Below are positions 43,532 through 51,764 of a stretch of DNA of 64,000 bases, piece by piece. Origin of the DNA: Acidimicrobiia bacterium (GTDB lineage Bacteria > Actinomycetota > Acidimicrobiia > Acidimicrobiales > Bin134). Positions within the stretch are counted from its first letter, which is position 1, and every line of letters starts with the position of its first letter. Both the position numbers and the translations under genes were made by a program. The DNA is taken from NCBI GenBank assembly GCA_022825005.1, contig JAJDYU010000024.1, positions 1 to 64,000 of the forward strand. Reading direction: 5' to 3'. The notes beneath the pieces were generated by a model. That model was given only the letters and a program-made list of their open reading frames with translations, made no database searches and had not been told where the DNA came from.

Positions 43532-44581
43532 GTGCTGAACCTGAAGAACCTCGCCCGGCGACCTGAGTTCGCGGCCTTCGTCGGCACGCTGTTCGTATTC
43601 GTGTTCTTCGGGTACTTCGGTTGGCCGACTTTCACCAGTGCGTTGGTGACCGCCGGCTGGCTCAACGTGGCGGCTGAACTCGGACTAATCGCTCTGCCCG
43701 TCGCTCTGGTGATGGTCGCGGGACACCTCGATCTCTCCGTCGGCTCCATCCTCGCCGCAGGAGCGATGACTTATGCCATCCTCACCGGCCACTACGACCT
43801 TCCCGACTACGTCGGTTTGCCCGCCGGCCTGGCGGTCGGAACATTCTTCGGGTTCCTCAACGGCTTGATCATCACTAAGACCAAGCTGTCGTCGTTCATC
43901 GTGACGCTGGCGATGCTGTTCGCCCTCCGGGGCCTCGTTTTCGGCATCACCAGGCTCACGACCAGCACCGTGCTCGTGCCCGTCGAGGTGGACTCATTCG
44001 TGAGGGAGACCTTCGGGTGACGGATCTGGAGGACGTACGAGAATGCGATCATCCTCTGGGTGATCATGGCTCTCATCGTGTCGTGGATCCTCTACAAGAC
44101 GAAGTTCGGGAACTGGGTCTTCGCTATCGGCGGCGACGAGACCTCGGCGCGGGCCGCAGGTGTCCCGGTCGAGCGGACGACCATCCTTCTCTTCATGGGC
44201 TCCGGTTTCGGCGCGTCGCTGCTCGGTGTCACCCAGGTCGCACTATTCGGGAGTGCTCAGGTGTCGGCCGGGCAGTCCTACGTCTTCTTCTCGATCATTG
44301 CGGTAGTCGTCGGCGGAGTATTGCTGACCGGCGGCTACGGTTCGCCGATAGGTGTGATCTTCGGAACGATGACCTTTGCCATTGTCTCCCAGGGCATCTA
44401 CTCCACCGGGTGGGATTCCGACTGGTCTTCGCTGATCCTCGGCGTGCTCCTGCTGATTGCCGTTCTGACCAACAACACCTTCCGCCGACTGGCACTCTCC
44501 TCCGGAGACAAGAAGGATGAGTCCTTGAGCACGGGCAGGCGGACCGATTCGCAGACTTCGACCGAGCCGGCAACCAACTAA
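43532..44581 (+). pseudogene. Sugar ABC transporter permease interrupted by an in-frame TGA
   Basis: An RbsC-type permease of 350 codons, with signature segments LIALPVALVMVAGHLDLSVG near residue 55 and FGNWVFAIGGDETSARAAGV near 193. The frame is broken by TGA at 44018-44020 in an extracytoplasmic-loop-like position (RETFG, stop, RIWRTYENAIILW), with no frame change. A GTG at 44060 could restart the second half. Sequencing error, a nonsense mutation or an unusual decoding event are possible; there is no good SECIS-like hairpin. All neighbouring operon genes are intact, so an error or recent mutation seems likely. Confidence 0.75.
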
Positions 44582-44592
44582 GGAGGCGACCG

Positions 44593-45405
44593 TTGTCTGA
44601 AGACCGAACGCCCTACATTAGCGTCGAGAACATGTCCAAAGTCTTTGGCGGCTACGCCGCCCTCGACGAGGTGTCGCTGGAGGTCCATGAAGGTGAGGTC
44701 CTCTGCCTTCTCGGCGACAACGGTGCCGGGAAGTCCACGCTGATCAAGATCCTCTCCGGCTTTCATCAGCCCAGTTCGGGCACGATGAAGATCCAGGGCG
44801 AAGAGCGGGTCTTCAAGAGCCCTCGCGACGCGGCGGACCTGGGCATCTCCACGGTGCACCAGTTCGGCGGAACCTTCGAGCTCATGAGCCTCGAACGTTC
44901 GTTCTTCGTCGGCCTCGAGCCGACCAAGGGCTGGGGCCCGTTCAAGTGGTTCGACCGCAAGTCGGCGAACGAGATCGTCGTCCGTGAGATGCAGGCGATG
45001 GGAATCACCCGCGTCTCCGACGGCAATCGACTCGTTGGCAGCCTGTCAGGTGGTGAGCGGCAGGTGTCCGCCATCGCCCGGGCGGTCTACTTCGGCGCCA
45101 AGGTGCTCATCCTGGACGAGCCGACTGCGGCCCTGGGTGTCAAGGAGGCGGCCCACGTCCTGCGGATCATCATGGAGGCGAAGCTCAGAGGCCTGGCCGT
45201 GGTACTGGTCACCCACAATGTCACCCATGCCATGACCGTCGGTGACCATTTCGCCATTCTCATCCACGGCGAGAAGGCCGATGACTTCGCCAAGGGCGAC
45301 CGGACTCGAGAGGAGATCACCGACTTGATGGCCGGTGGCGAGGCTATGGGGGAGCTTGAGGCCGAACTCGCCCGTCTCGTTGCTGCCGGCGCCCAATCCA
45401 CGTAG
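44593..45405 (+). CDS. Sugar ABC transporter ATP-binding protein (single nucleotide-binding domain)
   Basis: 270 aa. Walker A GDNGAGKSTLIKIL is near residue 38, the Q-loop region is near 92, the signature LSGGERQVSAIARAV near 153 and Walker B VLILDEPTAALG near 172. A TTG start at 44593 is supported by AGGAGG six bases upstream. It has one ATPase domain, unlike the two of RbsA, as is common in actinobacterial inositol-type importers. It completes a binding protein-permease-ATPase set. Confidence 0.92.
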   Translation: MSEDRTPYISVENMSKVFGGYAALDEVSLEVHEGEVLCLLGDNGAGKSTLIKILSGFHQPSSGTMKIQGEERVFKSPRDAADLGISTVHQFGGTFELMSLERSFFVGLEPTKGWGPFKWFDRKSANEIVVREMQAMGITRVSDGNRLVGSLSGGERQVSAIARAVYFGAKVLILDEPTAALGVKEAAHVLRIIMEAKLRGLAVVLVTHNVTHAMTVGDHFAILIHGEKADDFAKGDRTREEITDLMAGGEAMGELEAELARLVAAGAQST

Positions 45406-45505
45406 GGGTCTGCGAGGGATCGGTCTGGTCTGGATCAAACCCCCTCCGAGATTGGAGCGCCGGGTCGGCCCGGAGAACGACACATCACTATGAGAACGCA
45501 TCACC

Positions 45506-45820
45506 ATGAGCAACTGGACTAAAGCCTGCAATGCCGACGACGTCGACAGCGAGGACGTGATCCCGGTGGCGATCGACGGGCACGACTACGCCGTGTACCG
45601 GTCACCCGCTGATGACTACTTCGCTACCGACGGTCTCTGCACCCACGAGGCGTTCCTCCTCACCGACGGTTTGATTATGGACAACATCATCGAGTGCCCG
45701 AAGCACAACGGCCGCTTCGACTACACCACCGGCGAGGGCCAAGGCGCACCGATCTGCGAGAATCTGAGGACCTATCCCGTCAAGGTTGAGGGCGGTTCGG
45801 TGTACATCGACCTTGGTTGA
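45506..45820 (+). CDS. mocE: MocE-type Rieske [2Fe-2S] ferredoxin
   Basis: 104-aa soluble Rieske ferredoxin. Cluster ligands are CTHEAF (CxH, near residue 46) and CPKHNG (CxxH, near 65), and the second loop RFDYTTGEGQGAP follows. Length and sequence match the MocE-family ferredoxins named from the rhizopine-use genes. It lies one base before the reductase gene, so the two form an electron-transfer pair. Its likely acceptor is the MocD-like protein at 37179-38216. Confidence 0.9.
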   Translation: MSNWTKACNADDVDSEDVIPVAIDGHDYAVYRSPADDYFATDGLCTHEAFLLTDGLIMDNIIECPKHNGRFDYTTGEGQGAPICENLRTYPVKVEGGSVYIDLG

Positions 45821-45821
45821 C

Positions 45822-47066
45822 ATGGCGGCGACCGACAGCGTCGAGCGAATCGTGCTGGTGGGCGCGGGAGAGTGCGCGGCACGAGTGGCCCGAGTGCTGC
45901 GCGAGCAAGGCTTCACCGGCGAGATCGCCATGATTGGCGACGAACCGCACGCACCCTACGAGCGTCCGCCGCTTTCGAAGGCGGCTTTGGTCGACGATGA
46001 GATCAGTCAAGTGGAAGTGCTGTCCGCGACACGGCTGGCAGAGCTCGGCGTCGAACTGATCGCGGGAACTGCGGTCGAGTCTTTGGACCGCGACAGAAGG
46101 CTTGCCGTCCTATCCGACCGCGAAGAGGTGACGTACGACCGTCTCCTACTCGCGACCGGAGCGCGTGCACGAACATTGCCGATCGCCGGTGGCGAGTTTG
46201 CGCTCACCTTGCGGACGATCGACGACGCGAGGGCACTCCGCTCCCGGCTTGGTCCCGGACGCTCCGTAGTCGTCATAGGAGCGGGCCTCATCGGGCTGGA
46301 GGTCGCCGCCTCGGCGAGTCAGTTGGGATGCGATGTCGCCGTGCTGGAGGCCGCGCCGCGAGCGCTCGGCCGCGCCCTTCCAGCCGAGATGGCCGACGTG
46401 CTGGTCAAACGCCACGCCGACGAGGGCGTCGAGGTGCTGTGTGGCGTCGTACCTACCGACATCACCAGACTTGGCGGCAGGTTCGCGGTCGGGGTAGGGG
46501 GATTCGACAAGCCAATCACGGCCGACGTGGTCATCGCCGGAGTCGGCGCCACACCCAACGTGGAGTTGGCCCAAGCCAGTGGGCTCACGTGCGAGAACGG
46601 CATCGCGGTGGACGATCGTCTTCGCACCGACGACCCGGTGATCTTCGCGGCCGGAGACTGTTGCTCATTTCCTCATCCGCTGTACGGGGGCCGGAGGATC
46701 CGGCTCGAGAGCTGGCGCAACGCTCACGATCAGGCCGAGGTCGCGGCCGCGAACATGCTCGGCGGCGATGAGCAGCACTCTGCGGTGCCCTGGTTCTGGT
46801 CCGATCAGTACGACTTCGGGCTCCAGCATGCGGGACTCGCCGACGAGGCAGCGTTGTCGGTGGTGCGTGACGGCGGCGATGGCAGCCAGATTCGATTCGC
46901 CCTCGCGCCCGACGGCCGGCTCGTTGCCGCCAGCGGCGTCGGCCCCGGTATCTCCACCGCCAAGGACATCCGCCTTGCAGAGATGCTGATCGCGGCAGGC
47001 AGCCGGCCCGATGCTGAAACACTCGCCGACCCATCGGTGTCCCTCAAGAGGCTGATCAAGTTGTGA
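45822..47066 (+). CDS. mocF: FAD-dependent ferredoxin reductase (MocF-like)
   Basis: 414 aa. VLVGAGECAARVARVLREQG near residue 10 binds FAD, followed by PYERPPLSKAALV. The NAD-binding motif is VVVIGAGLIGLEVAASASQLG near 147. VIFAAGDCCSFPHPLYGG near 275 closes the FAD site. The ATG at 45822 starts one base after the ferredoxin stop; the longer frame from 45786 overlaps the ferredoxin. Position beside MocE makes it the preferred reductase of the system. Confidence 0.92.
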   Translation: MAATDSVERIVLVGAGECAARVARVLREQGFTGEIAMIGDEPHAPYERPPLSKAALVDDEISQVEVLSATRLAELGVELIAGTAVESLDRDRRLAVLSDREEVTYDRLLLATGARARTLPIAGGEFALTLRTIDDARALRSRLGPGRSVVVIGAGLIGLEVAASASQLGCDVAVLEAAPRALGRALPAEMADVLVKRHADEGVEVLCGVVPTDITRLGGRFAVGVGGFDKPITADVVIAGVGATPNVELAQASGLTCENGIAVDDRLRTDDPVIFAAGDCCSFPHPLYGGRRIRLESWRNAHDQAEVAAANMLGGDEQHSAVPWFWSDQYDFGLQHAGLADEAALSVVRDGGDGSQIRFALAPDGRLVAASGVGPGISTAKDIRLAEMLIAAGSRPDAETLADPSVSLKRLIKL

Positions 47067-47094
47067 CTCACCCGAACACGAAATGGAGCACCCC

Positions 47095-47169
47095 ATGGGC
47101 ATCAACGCCACCGAGGACGACCATCTCCGCAAGGCGCAGTGGGCGATAGCGGAAGAAGTCGATAAGTGA
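47095..47169 (+). CDS. 24-aa small ORF in the moc-like operon
   Basis: ATG 47095 is preceded by GGAG (47084-47087) and encodes MGINATEDDHLRKAQWAIAE plus four residues. Its TGA overlaps the ATG of the next dehydrogenase (TGATG), so it could act as a translation-coupling leader peptide. It may instead be the stub of a deleted gene. No homology recognised. Confidence 0.35.
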   Translation: MGINATEDDHLRKAQWAIAEEVDK

Positions 47170-48200
47170 TGGCTGAACTCTCCGTCGCCTTGTTCGGGGC
47201 CGGGCGGATCGGTACCGTGCACGCCGCGAACATCGTCGATCATCCCGACACCAGGCTGCGGTACGTGGTTGACCCCGTCGATTCCGCAGCCCAGGCTCTG
47301 GTTGCCCGCACGGGCGCCGAGCACGTCGACGAGGGGACTGCACTGGGCGATCCCGGCGTCCACGCCATTGTCATATGCTCGAGCACCAACACCCACGCCG
47401 AGCTGATCGAGAGTGGCATCGGCGCCGGCAAGGCCGTGTTTGCCGAGAAGCCGATCGACCTCGACATCAAGCGGGTCCGCTCGGTTCTCGACGCCATCAC
47501 TGGCTCTGAACTTCCATTGTTCGTCGGGTTCAACCGGCGATTCGACCCGGGCGTGGCCGAGGTGCGCCGCCGGGCCGCCACTGGTGAGCTGGGCGACATC
47601 GAGTTGGTCACAGTCGTGTCGAAGGATCCCGACGGGGGCCTCCCGATCGAGTATCTGAAGGTCTCGGGCGGGATGTTCCGCGATATGACTATCCACGACT
47701 TCGACATGGTCAGGTACCTCCTCGGCGAGGAGCCGATCACCGTCAGCGCAACCGCTGCGACCCTCGTCTCCCAAGACATTGCCGATATCGGAGATGTCGA
47801 CACCGCGTCGCTCTCGATGCAGACGGCGTCGGGCAAGATCGCAGTCATCACCAACAGCCGCCGTTGCTGCGCCGGCTACGACCAGCGGGTTGAGGTCCAC
47901 GGGTCGACCGGGACGGCCCGCACCGACAACATTCCGAAGTCGATGTTCTCGATCGAGACGGCCGGAGGCAGCGAAAGGGACAATCCGAAGTTCTTCTTCA
48001 AAGATCGCTACGCCGAGTCCTACGCCCTCGAATGGGGACGCTTTGTGGAGGTGCTGCGGTTCGACGCGCCACCTGAACCCACCGGGGTCGACGGCTACCG
48101 GGCGTTGTTGCTCGCCGAGGCTGCCTACCTCTCCCTGGAGGAGCGCCGCACTGTCACGGTCGAGGAGACCGAGAACCGCGTGCTCGGAGCCGGCTCATGA
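47169..48200 (+). CDS. Inositol 2-dehydrogenase-like Gfo/Idh/MocA oxidoreductase
   Basis: 343 aa. The NAD motif is VALFGAGRIGTVHAANIVDH near residue 6. AVFAEKPIDLDIKRV near 92 carries the catalytic-type EKP, and FRDMTIHDFDMVRYLLGEEP near 168 carries the conserved Asp/His of inositol dehydrogenases. The sequence type matches IolG/MocA proteins that oxidise myo-inositol or inosamines to ketones. It follows the 24-codon ORF and overlaps the isomerase gene by 4 bp. Confidence 0.93.
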   Translation: MAELSVALFGAGRIGTVHAANIVDHPDTRLRYVVDPVDSAAQALVARTGAEHVDEGTALGDPGVHAIVICSSTNTHAELIESGIGAGKAVFAEKPIDLDIKRVRSVLDAITGSELPLFVGFNRRFDPGVAEVRRRAATGELGDIELVTVVSKDPDGGLPIEYLKVSGGMFRDMTIHDFDMVRYLLGEEPITVSATAATLVSQDIADIGDVDTASLSMQTASGKIAVITNSRRCCAGYDQRVEVHGSTGTARTDNIPKSMFSIETAGGSERDNPKFFFKDRYAESYALEWGRFVEVLRFDAPPEPTGVDGYRALLLAEAAYLSLEERRTVTVEETENRVLGAGS

Positions 48201-49159
48201 GAATCGGCTGCGTCACCGACTCCCTGGCTCACCTGCCGTTCGACGAACTGCTCGACACACTCTCGCAACTGGATGTGGCCGGCATCGAGCTGAACACCGG
48301 CAACTGGTCGTCGGCACCGCACTGCGACTTGAGCAACCTGCTCGCTGACGAGGCTGCCCGTAAGGATCTGCTACGACGCGTCGACGCCCGCGGCCTGGAG
48401 CTGTTCGCGTTGAACGCCAACGGCAACCAACTCCATCCGACCGGTGGCGAGCGCCAGTCGGCATGCCTGCACGACACCGTGCGCCTCGCCGGTGCGCTTG
48501 GTGTCGAGACCGTCGTGTGCATGTCGGGGTTACCCGCGGGCGCGCCGGGCGACCTCATGCCGAATTGGGTGGTGTCGTCATGGCCACCCGAGACGCAGAC
48601 CATCCTGCGATACCAGTGGGAGGAGGTGGCATTGCCGTACTGGGCCGATCTCGTCGAGCTCGCCAACCGCGAGGGCGTCGAGCGCATCGCCGTCGAACTC
48701 CATGGCAACCAGCTCGTCTTCAACGCGCCGACCCTTTTGCGTCTACGCGATGAGATCGGCCCAACTGTGGGTGCCAATCTCGACCCGAGCCACATGATGT
48801 GGATGGGCGGTGATCCTCTCCAGGCGATCGACTTGCTCGGCGAAGCGACCTACCACGTGCACGCCAAGGACACTTACATCAACCCGGCGAAGGTCGGGAC
48901 CCGGACGCTCCTCGAGAACGGCTCGCTCGAGGATCTGTCGAACCGCTCGTGGTGGTACATCACTCTCGGCTACGGCCACAATGAGCGGTGGTGGCGTGAC
49001 TTCTGCTACCGATTGCGCATGGCCGGCTACGACGGTTGGCTATCGATCGAACACGAGGACATAAATCTCTCCCGATTCGAAGGACTCCGGAAGTCCGTCG
49101 ACCTGCTTCGCAAGGTCGCCCCCACCGAGGCCCCCGACTTTGAAGTCCAGGACATCTGA
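48197..49159 (+). CDS. Sugar phosphate isomerase/epimerase (MocC/IolE-like TIM barrel)
   Basis: 320-aa xylose-isomerase-like TIM barrel. Metal-site residues lie in RIAVELHGNQLVFNAP (near residue 155), GANLDPSHMMWMGGDP (near 195), HVHAKDTYINPAK (near 223) and DGWLSIEHEDINLSRFEG (near 277). In inositol and rhizopine pathways such enzymes dehydrate or isomerise the keto product made by the dehydrogenase. The ATGA overlap with the upstream gene shows coupling. It is the last intact gene of the operon. Confidence 0.92.
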   Translation: MRIGCVTDSLAHLPFDELLDTLSQLDVAGIELNTGNWSSAPHCDLSNLLADEAARKDLLRRVDARGLELFALNANGNQLHPTGGERQSACLHDTVRLAGALGVETVVCMSGLPAGAPGDLMPNWVVSSWPPETQTILRYQWEEVALPYWADLVELANREGVERIAVELHGNQLVFNAPTLLRLRDEIGPTVGANLDPSHMMWMGGDPLQAIDLLGEATYHVHAKDTYINPAKVGTRTLLENGSLEDLSNRSWWYITLGYGHNERWWRDFCYRLRMAGYDGWLSIEHEDINLSRFEGLRKSVDLLRKVAPTEAPDFEVQDI

Positions 49160-49184
49160 CCAACGAGTGATAGCGAGGGACGCC

Positions 49185-49256
49185 ATGGTCGATGAGACAG
49201 CATTCGGGACCCGTGACGCGAAGGGTCACCTCGTGTCCGATCAGCGGGTGGGGTGA
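49185..49256 (+). pseudogene. N-terminal stub resembling a sterol desaturase family protein
   Basis: ATG 49185 behind GAGGGA opens 23 codons beginning VDETAFGTRDAKGHLVSDQR, then TGA. From memory, sterol-desaturase/hydroxylase-family proteins often begin with a similar ETAFGTRN/D stretch. The rest of the gene is absent; a PIN-domain remnant follows, so a deletion probably joined two genes. The match is weak because the piece is short. Confidence 0.35.
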
Positions 49257-49278
49257 GGTTCCCACTGCTGGTCGGGTC

Positions 49279-49431
49279 ATGGATGCGGCGCGCATCAAAG
49301 TCGACCATTCAATGGGCTATGCCGATGCGTTCGCCGATGCCACCGCCGTCAACCACGAAGCAACCCTGTGGACCGGCGACCCTGAACTTCTCTTGTCGGG
49401 TGCCAAATGGGCTTGGCGCGATCTCCGCTAG
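49279..49431 (+). pseudogene. C-terminal fragment of a VapC-like PIN domain
   Basis: The 50 codons from ATG 49279 read AARIKVDHSMGYADAFADAT then ATLWTGDPELLLSG, matching the C-terminal half of PIN domains (catalytic YADAF and GDPE motifs). The first half, with the essential N-terminal aspartate, is missing. A matching antitoxin gene was not found. It lies just before tRNA-Glu. Confidence 0.7.
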
Positions 49432-49496
49432 GGCCAGGAGTGCTCCCCATTCAGGTCGCCCGATCCCGAGAGAAGCCGGTACACTGCAGCGTTCCT

Positions 49497-49572
49497 GCCC
49501 CGTTCGTCTAGAGGCCTAGGACGCCAGATTCTCAATCTGGTAACACGGGTTCGAATCCCGTACGGGGTGCCA
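49497..49572 (+). tRNA. tRNA-Glu (anticodon CTC) with encoded CCA
   Basis: Acceptor GCCCCGT pairs with ACGGGGT (one G-T pair), the anticodon stem CCAGA/TCTGG encloses TTCTCAA giving anticodon CTC (codon GAG, Glu), and the T arm is CGGG-TTCGAAT-CCCG. The discriminator G is followed by genomic CCA. Its 3' end is repeated at 50822-50838 and 51774-51796, suggesting use as an integration site. Confidence 0.95.
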
Positions 49573-49661
49573 TTGCTTTTCTCTGCTGCCGGACCCTCCA
49601 GCGGCGTCTCGCGGGCACGTCGTTAGTCAACTTCCATTGAACGGGATATAGTTTCTAATTT

Positions 49662-50282
49662 ATGGAAACTAGGTCGGCTCCGAGCCTGCTTCCCATCCTG
49701 CGATCGCGCCAGCAAGGTGAAGTGCTGGCGTTTCTGTTGTGCGACCCAGAGCGGGAAACCAGCATGAGTGAGCTGGCCCACCGTGTCGGGGTACCGCTCA
49801 GCTCGGTGCATCGCGAAGTCGAGCGTGCGGAGGCGGCTGGCATCATCACCAGCCGCCGATTGGGCAACACAAGGTTCGTGCGGGCAGACACCGACAGCCC
49901 CTACTACGACAGCCTGTCTGACCTGTTGGTCAAAGCGTTCGGGCCACCGCATGTGCTCGCCGAGACGCTGGAAGGCGTCGACGGGATCGACGCTGCGTAT
50001 GTGTTCGGCTCGTGGGCCGCTCGCTTACACGGTGTCGCGGGCAAGCGGCCTGTCCATGACATTGACGTGCTGGTGCTGGGCGAACCCGACCGGGCAGAAC
50101 TCTACGAAGCGCTCAGTGGCGTCGAGGGGCGTCTGGGGCGTCCAGTCAACGTCGTCATCCGAGACGCTGGGTGGCTGCAAGACGGGTCAGGCGGCTTCCA
50201 CGCGACCGTCACCGACCGCCCAGTGGTTGCTATTGAGATCAAGAAGCCGCGTGGTAAGGACCCAGTCCCACAGAGCTCATGA
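49662..50282 (+). CDS. HTH-nucleotidyltransferase (MNT-type) protein
   Basis: 206 aa. Residues about 15-75 form a winged helix (EVLAFLLCDPERETSMSELA then VGVPLSSVHREVERAEAAGI). Residues about 105-190 are a minimal nucleotidyltransferase domain, with the GS motif AAYVFGSWAARLHG and the DxD in VHDIDVLVLG. Fused HTH-NTase proteins act as antitoxin-like or regulatory partners of HEPN proteins. A HEPN gene is on the opposite strand, overlapping this 3' end by 44 bp. The segment is bounded by tRNA-Glu and a tRNA-end repeat. Confidence 0.85.
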   Translation: METRSAPSLLPILRSRQQGEVLAFLLCDPERETSMSELAHRVGVPLSSVHREVERAEAAGIITSRRLGNTRFVRADTDSPYYDSLSDLLVKAFGPPHVLAETLEGVDGIDAAYVFGSWAARLHGVAGKRPVHDIDVLVLGEPDRAELYEALSGVEGRLGRPVNVVIRDAGWLQDGSGGFHATVTDRPVVAIEIKKPRGKDPVPQSS

Positions 50283-50754
50283 GACCCTTTGCCCCTGACA
50301 CAGCATCATCCGCAAGGCCGACCGCCCACTGAGCATCACTGTCTGTCACCTCGGGCGATTCGAAATCCGGGTATTGCGTGGCGTTTCGCATCTGGCGGAA
50401 CTGCTCGAAGTTCGGCTTTGAGAACGCTGGTATCTCATCGCCGAATTGGCTCGAGACCGCTTCCTCGACGGTCCTATGCGAGCCATCGCCACCTGTGGCC
50501 CGAAGACATTGCCGAGCCAAGAGTGAGTCCGCTGCCATTCGATACGCGTCGTACGCCAGCGCGAATGCCGACCCGCTGTCCGAATCGAGAAGGCTACGCG
50601 CCGAACGAAGCCGCTTCGACGCGTCGTGAATCATCCGATCAGCGGCCTTGTCTCCCCCTTCCTCAGATACCGATTCCAACCGCCCTTTGCCAATCAGGAA
50701 ATCGATTGCAGAACTACCCTTCCGCACGTGCTGCTCGCGGCGACGCTCAGGCAT
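50239..50754 (-). CDS. HEPN-domain protein
   Basis: About 171 aa from ATG 50754. The helical HEPN domain includes MIHDASKRLRSARSLLDSDS, AYDAYRMAADSLLARQCLRA and the motif FRQMRNATQYPDF, where R-N-x-x-x-Y takes the place of the RxxxxH toxin motif. HEPN proteins are often RNases or cofactors of a nucleotidyltransferase. The frame is open to 50913, but that part runs through the repeat at 50822-50838, so the inner ATG is preferred. It converges on the HTH-NTase gene. Confidence 0.75.
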   Translation of the reverse strand: MPERRREQHVRKGSSAIDFLIGKGRLESVSEEGGDKAADRMIHDASKRLRSARSLLDSDSGSAFALAYDAYRMAADSLLARQCLRATGGDGSHRTVEEAVSSQFGDEIPAFSKPNFEQFRQMRNATQYPDFESPEVTDSDAQWAVGLADDAVSGAKGLMSSVGLGPYHAAS

Positions 50755-50821
50755 GCTCCAGAGAATGCCAACTGATCGCACACGGTTGCTAGCGATATAA
50801 CAGAACCAGCCGTGGCCCCAT

Positions 50822-50838
50822 TCCCGTACGGGGTGCCA
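50822..50838 (+). repeat. Copy of the tRNA-Glu 3' end (possible att site)
   Basis: 17 bases (TCCCGTACGGGGTGCCA) are identical to tRNA-Glu positions 49556-49572, including the CCA end, at a distance of 1.27 kb and in the same orientation. Together with the tRNA they flank the HTH-NTase/HEPN segment like attL and attR of a small integrated element. No integrase is present inside. Confidence 0.75.
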
Positions 50839-50930
50839 AATCTGCGGATGAGCTTGCGACCGTATGCAATGCGGTTTTGGCGCGCGAGACTGGCGCCGAT
50901 TCATAGGCGACACAGGAAACGGAGCAACCG

Positions 50931-51713
50931 ATGGGCCGGATGGACGGAAGAGTCGCAGTGGTAACTGGGGCTAGCGGGGGTATTGGCATGGCTACGCTGC
51001 GCCGGCTGGCCGGGGAGGGCGCTGCGGTGGTGGGGGTCGATTTGGTGGACGAGGCGGGCGAGAAGCTGGTGGCCGAGTTGACCGAGAGCGGCGCCCGGGC
51101 GGTGTACCAGCACTGCGATGTGAGCTCGCTGGACGAGGTGACCGCCGCGGTGGAGCGGGCGGTGTCGGAGTTCGGCCGCATCGATGTGCTGTTCAACAAC
51201 GCCGCAACCAGCACCGGGGGCTACATCCCCGAGCTCGACCCCGAGGGCTGGGATGCCAGCCTGCGGGTGATGCTCACTGCCGCCATGTACGGAATGAAAG
51301 CTGCCATTCCCCACATGGCCGCCCAAGGCGGCGGCTCCATCATCAGCACTTCGTCGATCTACGGCGTGGTGGCCTCGCCGGGCAACGCCCCCTACTGCAC
51401 GGCCAAGGCGGGACTCATCAACCTGACCCGCACCGCGGCGGTGGAATGGGGGCGCAAGAACATCCGGGTCAACGCCATCTGCCCTGGCGTCGTGGAGACG
51501 CCGATGTACGACGCGGTGCTGGGCATCGGCCTCAAGACCCACGAGGAGATCTCCGACATGCACGCATTGGGCCGGATCATCAAGCCCGAAGAGATCGCCG
51601 ACTTGGTGCTGTTTCTGGCCTCAGATGAGTCCTCGGCCATCACCGGCCAGGCCATCGTGATCGACGGCGGCCTGCTGTCCGATTGCAATTTGACCGGAGT
51701 TCCTCCGGCCTGA
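50931..51713 (+). CDS. SDR family oxidoreductase
   Basis: 260 aa. TGASGGIGMATLRRLAGEG is near residue 13, NNAATS near 90, catalytic serine in STSSIYGVVASPG, and YCTAK is intact. The C-terminus has TGQAIVIDGGLLSDCNLTG. It is the only gene between the second and third copies of the tRNA-Glu end sequence. Substrate unknown. Confidence 0.92.
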   Translation: MGRMDGRVAVVTGASGGIGMATLRRLAGEGAAVVGVDLVDEAGEKLVAELTESGARAVYQHCDVSSLDEVTAAVERAVSEFGRIDVLFNNAATSTGGYIPELDPEGWDASLRVMLTAAMYGMKAAIPHMAAQGGGSIISTSSIYGVVASPGNAPYCTAKAGLINLTRTAAVEWGRKNIRVNAICPGVVETPMYDAVLGIGLKTHEEISDMHALGRIIKPEEIADLVLFLASDESSAITGQAIVIDGGLLSDCNLTGVPPA

Positions 51714-51764
51714 CGGGTCACGGGTCTGGCGGGTCTGCGATCTTGTGATTGAAGTCCTAGCTGA

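Noticed and set aside
44018..44065. Selenocysteine in the sugar permease
   Set aside because: No good hairpin follows at 16-37 bases (only a 5-bp stem with an 18-base loop), and membrane permeases of this kind are not known selenoproteins.
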